From Thomasclavelia sp. (GTDB lineage Bacteria > Bacillota_I > Bacilli_A > Erysipelotrichales > Coprobacillaceae), in assembly GCA_020025035.1 (NCBI GenBank), contig JAHHSU010000044.1:1-9637 (forward strand): a DNA stretch of 9,637 nucleotides. The letters are read 5' to 3'. Below the pieces are notes generated by a model, which was given only the letters and a program-made list of their open reading frames with translations, was not told the origin of the DNA and searched no databases. A program made the position numbers and the translations under genes. This document shows positions 7,499-9,637 of this stretch, piece after piece (positions within the stretch are counted from its first letter, which is position 1; each line of letters opens with the position of its first letter).

Positions 7499-7709
7499 AG
7501 GATTTACATTAATAGAAAGCCTATTTTCATTTTGTATACTAAGTATTATTAGTGTTTTAGTTATTGGAAATATAGTTTATGTATACACGTCTTATCAAAA
7601 AAACAAAGAGTTTTATACTCAACAAATAGCTTCTATGGAACAAAAATTAGATAGCATTTCTTTACCAGTGGAGGACTTACAATGGGCCATCAAACAGGTT
7701 TTGTCTTAA
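7491..7709 (+). CDS. comGE: Minor competence pilin, ComGE position
   Basis: This is a small prepilin of 72 residues with leader MRKG and the signature G|FTLIES (Glu9 at +5), then a hydrophobic helix to about residue 32 and a short polar tail. It starts with ATG 7491 inside the last codons of comGD (overlap eight bases), with AGGA about ten bases upstream. The gene order places it as ComGE. It is shorter than B. subtilis ComGE (about 115 residues) and has little globular domain, so the assignment rests on position and the signal motif. Its 3' end overlaps the next gene by 28 bases. A stable, folded pilin head is unlikely at this size. Confidence 0.7.
   Translation: MRKGFTLIESLFSFCILSIISVLVIGNIVYVYTSYQKNKEFYTQQIASMEQKLDSISLPVEDLQWAIKQVLS
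7497..7526 (+). repeat. Direct repeat copy 2 (comGE pilin signature)
   Basis: Partner of 7208-7237, 289 bases downstream, with 29 of 30 bases the same. Each copy is in the same codon phase relative to its own start, so recombination between them would make an in-frame comGD-comGE fusion. Confidence 0.85.
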
Positions 7710-8080
7710 TCGAAGTATTATTATCATTATTCATATGTTCTATTGTCGTTAGTGGATTATATATTAATCTTATTCCACTTACTCATATTGATTATCAACA
7801 AGACGCAAATTATGACATAGATATTTTAACAAAACAACTTCAACAAATATTAGCTACTAGTTCTAATATAGTCGTTAAAGAAAATCAACTGTTTTTTACA
7901 AGTAATCAACAAAGTTTTGTAATTGAACTAGATCAACATCGATTAGTAAAAAAAGACGGCTTTGAAATATTATTATTTAATGTTGATTCAATCCATTTTC
8001 AAAAGGATTCTTATATTAAAATGGATATTACAAGAGGCAACAAGACTTTTTCTAGAATTATTGGAGTAAACAATGCATAA
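7682..8080 (+). CDS. comGF: Minor competence pilin ComGF
   Basis: This 132-residue protein starts at ATG 7682 with GGAGG seven bases upstream. It has a prepilin signature, G|FVLIEVL, with cleavage expected after Gly6 and Glu11 at +5. A membrane helix extends to about residue 28. The C-terminal half has the ComGF pattern: RLVKKDGFEILLFNVDSI at about 86-103, then IKMDITRG and SRIIGV near the end, which align by eye with the matching region of B. subtilis ComGF. It overlaps comGE upstream and comGG downstream by eight bases. It is probably a minor pilin of the tip or initiation complex. Confidence 0.82.
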   Translation: MGHQTGFVLIEVLLSLFICSIVVSGLYINLIPLTHIDYQQDANYDIDILTKQLQQILATSSNIVVKENQLFFTSNQQSFVIELDQHRLVKKDGFEILLFNVDSIHFQKDSYIKMDITRGNKTFSRIIGVNNA

Positions 8081-8432
8081 AAAAGGTTTTGCAATGCAAC
8101 AATGTCTAATAATTCTTTCATTTTTAATTTTTGTTCATTTGTCTTTCCTAGAAGTTGTTGCATATTCTATTAAAACATGTCGCAATTTAATTCAATTAGA
8201 AACACAAAAATCAATAGAGTTAATAATATATTCTTATTTTATCAACCATTATGAAACAGAAGAATACATAGATGTTATTTGGGATAATACTAAAATCATT
8301 TATTCTAATCATATAAATGATCATGATTCAAATCTTAAAGTACGTATATGCAAGGATTCATGTTACAAAATTGAATCAAGTATTGATCATGAAACAAGAG
8401 AAATACAAGGTTGGGAGTATAAAAAAGTATAA
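8073..8432 (+). CDS. comGG: Minor competence pilin ComGG-like
   Basis: This is the last pilin gene, encoding 119 residues. ATG 8073 has GGAG six bases upstream and overlaps comGF by eight bases. The leader MHKKG is followed by FAMQQCLIILSFLIF, so cleavage after Gly5 would leave Phe at +1 but Gln, not Glu, at +5. Lack of Glu5 is also seen in B. subtilis ComGG, which supports the call. Hydrophobicity extends to about residue 28. The rest is charged and has cysteines near 36, 92 and 96 that could form a disulfide. The family is poorly conserved, so the name rests on position, signal and the missing Glu5. Confidence 0.7.
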   Translation: MHKKGFAMQQCLIILSFLIFVHLSFLEVVAYSIKTCRNLIQLETQKSIELIIYSYFINHYETEEYIDVIWDNTKIIYSNHINDHDSNLKVRICKDSCYKIESSIDHETREIQGWEYKKV

Positions 8433-8461
8433 ATCAGTAAAAATCATATAGAGGTGATAAA

Positions 8462-8809
8462 ATGAAAAAATTGATATTATCGATATATGGTTTATTAATA
8501 TGGATGCTTTTCCAACTAATTACTATTGTTTTTCTAACAGAGAAATTTTTAATTGATTTTACACTAACAAAATTTATTCTGTTTTTATTCTTTGCATTAT
8601 GTATAAGTTATTCGTTAGTTTTAGTTATCGCTAAATTTTCATTATCCATAATTCCACTATGTATAATTATGAGTGTGGTATTATTAATTATACAAGTACC
8701 AAGTCGTATGATGATTATTAATACTTTTAATTTATTACATCTATTTTTGTCTAATTTTTTGTATTCGTACTTGTTAGTATCTTCCATTCATAATGAAAAT
8801 TTGATATAA
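8462..8809 (+). CDS. Four-helix membrane protein of unknown function
   Basis: I do not recognise this 115-residue protein. GAGGTGA is four bases before ATG 8462. Four hydrophobic helices are at about 6-26, 36-56, 60-79 and 88-107, joined by very short loops, with few charged residues. No catalytic or binding motif is visible. It begins 29 bases after comGG with no terminator between, so it probably rides on the comG transcript. Its stop codon is embedded in the efp -10 box. It could be an accessory of the pilus or an unrelated passenger; small membrane proteins of this kind give little homology signal. Confidence 0.7.
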   Translation: MKKLILSIYGLLIWMLFQLITIVFLTEKFLIDFTLTKFILFLFFALCISYSLVLVIAKFSLSIIPLCIIMSVVLLIIQVPSRMMIINTFNLLHLFLSNFLYSYLLVSSIHNENLI

Positions 8810-8810
8810 T
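8802..8810 (+). promoter_or_regulatory. Extended -10 promoter of efp
   Basis: TGATATAAT contains a perfect TATAAT (8805-8810) preceded by TG one base upstream, the extended -10 form. The -35 at 17 bases spacing is weak (TTCCAT, 8782-8787), which extended -10 promoters tolerate. Transcription would begin near 8817. The stop codon TAA (8807-8809) of the upstream gene lies within the box. Confidence 0.65.
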
Positions 8811-8850
8811 ATCGTTTGATAGGGGAGATTTCCCCCTTAAAAACACGATA
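8810..8850 (+). promoter_or_regulatory. Two-tier hairpin in the efp leader
   Basis: The inner stem pairs AGGGG (8821-8825) with CCCCT (8833-8837). It is the only G/C run in this AT-rich region. An outer stem pairs TATCGT (8810-8815) with ACGATA (8845-8850). A start near 8817 would exclude the left outer arm, so the outer stem would form only in read-through RNA from comG. No T-run follows, so it is not a standard terminator. The efp ribosome site (8854-8863) lies just beyond. Function is inferred only. Confidence 0.45.
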
Positions 8851-8867
8851 GATAGGAGAAGGATAAA

Positions 8868-9425
8868 ATGATTGGTGTTGGAGATTTAAGACCAGGAATG
8901 ACATTTACAGTTGACGGTAATTTATATGTAGTATTAGAAGCTAGTCATAATAAAACAGCTAGATCAGCAGCTAATGTTAGAGTGAAAATGAAAAATATGA
9001 GAACTGGATCAACTACTGAAACTACTTTTGGTGGAAATGATAAAGTTGCTAAAGCACATATTGAAAAAAGAAAAATGCAATATCTTTATGATAATGGTGG
9101 TTCATTAGTATTTATGGATAATGAAACATACGAACAAATAGAGATTTCATCTGAAAATTTAAAATGGGAATTAAACTTTTTAAAACCAAGTGATGACGTA
9201 GAAGTAACAAGTTATCAAGGTGAAGTATTAGGTGTTTCATTGCCTATAAACGTTCCATTTACTGTAACAGAAACAGAACCTGCAGTTAAAGGAGATACAG
9301 CAACAGGTGCAACTAAAAATGCAACTATTGAAACAGGTTTTCAAATTAAAGTACCTTTATTTATCAGTGAAGGAGAAGTAGTTATTGTTAGTACAGTTGA
9401 TGGTAAATATGTAGGACGTGCATAG
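8868..9425 (+). CDS. efp: Elongation factor P
   Basis: EF-P binds stalled ribosomes between the P and E sites and speeds peptide bond formation at polyproline stretches. The 185-residue length is standard. Family segments include the N-terminal DLRPGMTF, KNMRTGSTTETTF, KRKMQYLYDNG, ETEPAVKGDTATGATKNATIETG and the C-terminal VDGKYVGRA. The tip loop of domain I reads SHNKTARSAANVR, where the usual modified lysine (PGKG context, Lys32 in B. subtilis) is replaced by Arg32; a lysine remains at 29. This is a real departure from the Bacillus form. In B. subtilis efp precedes the spoIIIA operon, and here a SpoIIIAH-like start follows. It has its own promoter and terminator. Confidence 0.98.
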   Translation: MIGVGDLRPGMTFTVDGNLYVVLEASHNKTARSAANVRVKMKNMRTGSTTETTFGGNDKVAKAHIEKRKMQYLYDNGGSLVFMDNETYEQIEISSENLKWELNFLKPSDDVEVTSYQGEVLGVSLPINVPFTVTETEPAVKGDTATGATKNATIETGFQIKVPLFISEGEVVIVSTVDGKYVGRA

Positions 9426-9446
9426 ACTTCTTAGGAAGTCTTTTTT
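9424..9446 (+). terminator. Intrinsic terminator of efp
   Basis: AGACTTC (9424-9430) pairs with GAAGTCT (9435-9441) around a TTAG loop, followed by a run of T to 9446. The left arm overlaps the efp stop codon, so the gene and terminator are tightly packed. Confidence 0.92.
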
Positions 9447-9473
9447 CATATTCTTTTTTTATTAGCATATATT
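9446..9473 (+). promoter_or_regulatory. Possible SigE-like or vegetative promoter before the spoIIIAH-like start
   Basis: TCATATT (9446-9452) and CATATATT (9466-9473), 13 bases apart, resemble the mother-cell SigE elements that drive spoIIIA in B. subtilis. The same bases can be read as a weak vegetative promoter (TTCATA, 17 bases, TATATT). In DNA this AT-rich, either could be chance. Confidence 0.22.
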
Positions 9474-9501
9474 AAACTATCTACATAGAAAGGAGAATAT
9501 G

Positions 9502-9637
9502 ATGAATAAACAAGCAATTACTTTTTTATCATTATTTAGTTTAATTTTAATGTTATCTATTTACTATATACTTTTACCACCAATCTGATTCTCAAGTGAT
9601 AAAATCCTATTGTAACTAGATAGAAAATGTCCAAGAA
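9502..9637 (+). pseudogene. spoIIIAH: SpoIIIAH-like start, apparently disrupted, running off the window
   Basis: ATG 9502 follows AGGAG by six bases (an adjacent ATG at 9499 is also in frame). It encodes 28 residues, MNKQAITFLSLFSLILMLS then IYYILLPPI, and then meets TGA at 9586-9588. The pattern KQ, an LSL helix, LS-YYI and P matches the N-terminus of SpoIIIAH, the mother-cell part of the channel linking mother cell and forespore. Full SpoIIIAH is about 200 residues or more. From 9581 the +1 frame reads QSDSQVIKS, the polar linker type expected after this helix, and then hits TAG at 9617-9619. Two breaks within 50 bases suggest decay. Alternatives are a sequencing error or a real short membrane peptide. 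The rest of the gene is beyond the window. Confidence 0.5.

Noticed and set aside
8821..8837. Terminator or riboswitch ahead of efp
   Set aside because: The G/C stem is only five pairs with no U-tract, and the leader is too short for any riboswitch class I know. It is listed only as a leader hairpin.
1..9637. CRISPR array, insertion sequence, tRNA or rRNA, phage or defence genes
   Set aside because: I saw no regularly spaced repeats, transposase, terminal inverted repeats or cloverleaf-like sequence on either strand.

Overview
The window is a very AT-rich (by eye well under 35% G+C) stretch of chromosome from a low-GC Gram-positive bacterium. Every gene is on the + strand. The gene set (fmt, a lipoteichoic-acid-synthase-like sulfatase, a comG pilus operon, efp, and a spoIIIAH-like start just after efp) points to Bacillota. 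The short spacing, low GC and apparent loss of spoIIIAA-AG between efp and spoIIIAH suggest an Erysipelotrichia-type lineage, but this placement is inference and the sequence alone cannot prove it.

Layout. (1) 52-1670: a two-gene ABC-2 exporter (ATPase plus six-helix permease) whose stop and start overlap; its promoter lies outside the window. (2) 1787-4881: one transcription unit with a clear extended -10 promoter, then fmt (methionyl-tRNA formyltransferase), an unrecognised membrane protein, and an LtaS/OpgB-family sulfatase, closed by a strong intrinsic terminator. (3) 4928-8432: a complete seven-gene comG-type operon (comGA, comGB, comGC, then four small pilin genes in comGD-comGE-comGF-comGG order). 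It encodes the competence pilus, which is a small type IV-like pilus for DNA uptake. Genes overlap or lie a few bases apart throughout. (4) 8462-8809: a four-helix membrane protein of unknown function in the same direction. (5) 8802-9446: efp with its own extended -10 promoter, a hairpin-containing leader and a compact terminator. (6) 9502 to the window end: the first 27-28 codons of a SpoIIIAH-like protein, which run into a stop and appear broken.

How the parts work together. ComGA is the assembly ATPase, ComGB the membrane platform, ComGC the major pilin and ComGD-GG the minor pilins. A prepilin peptidase (ComC) is needed to process them and is not in the window. fmt and efp are translation genes that sit beside accessory units. 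The two best leads are an EF-P with arginine instead of lysine at the modified tip position, and the apparently decayed spoIIIAH. I saw no CRISPR array, insertion sequence, tRNA or rRNA. I found no convincing new multi-gene system; the unknown proteins at 2804-3322 and 8462-8809 are the only genes without a family assignment.
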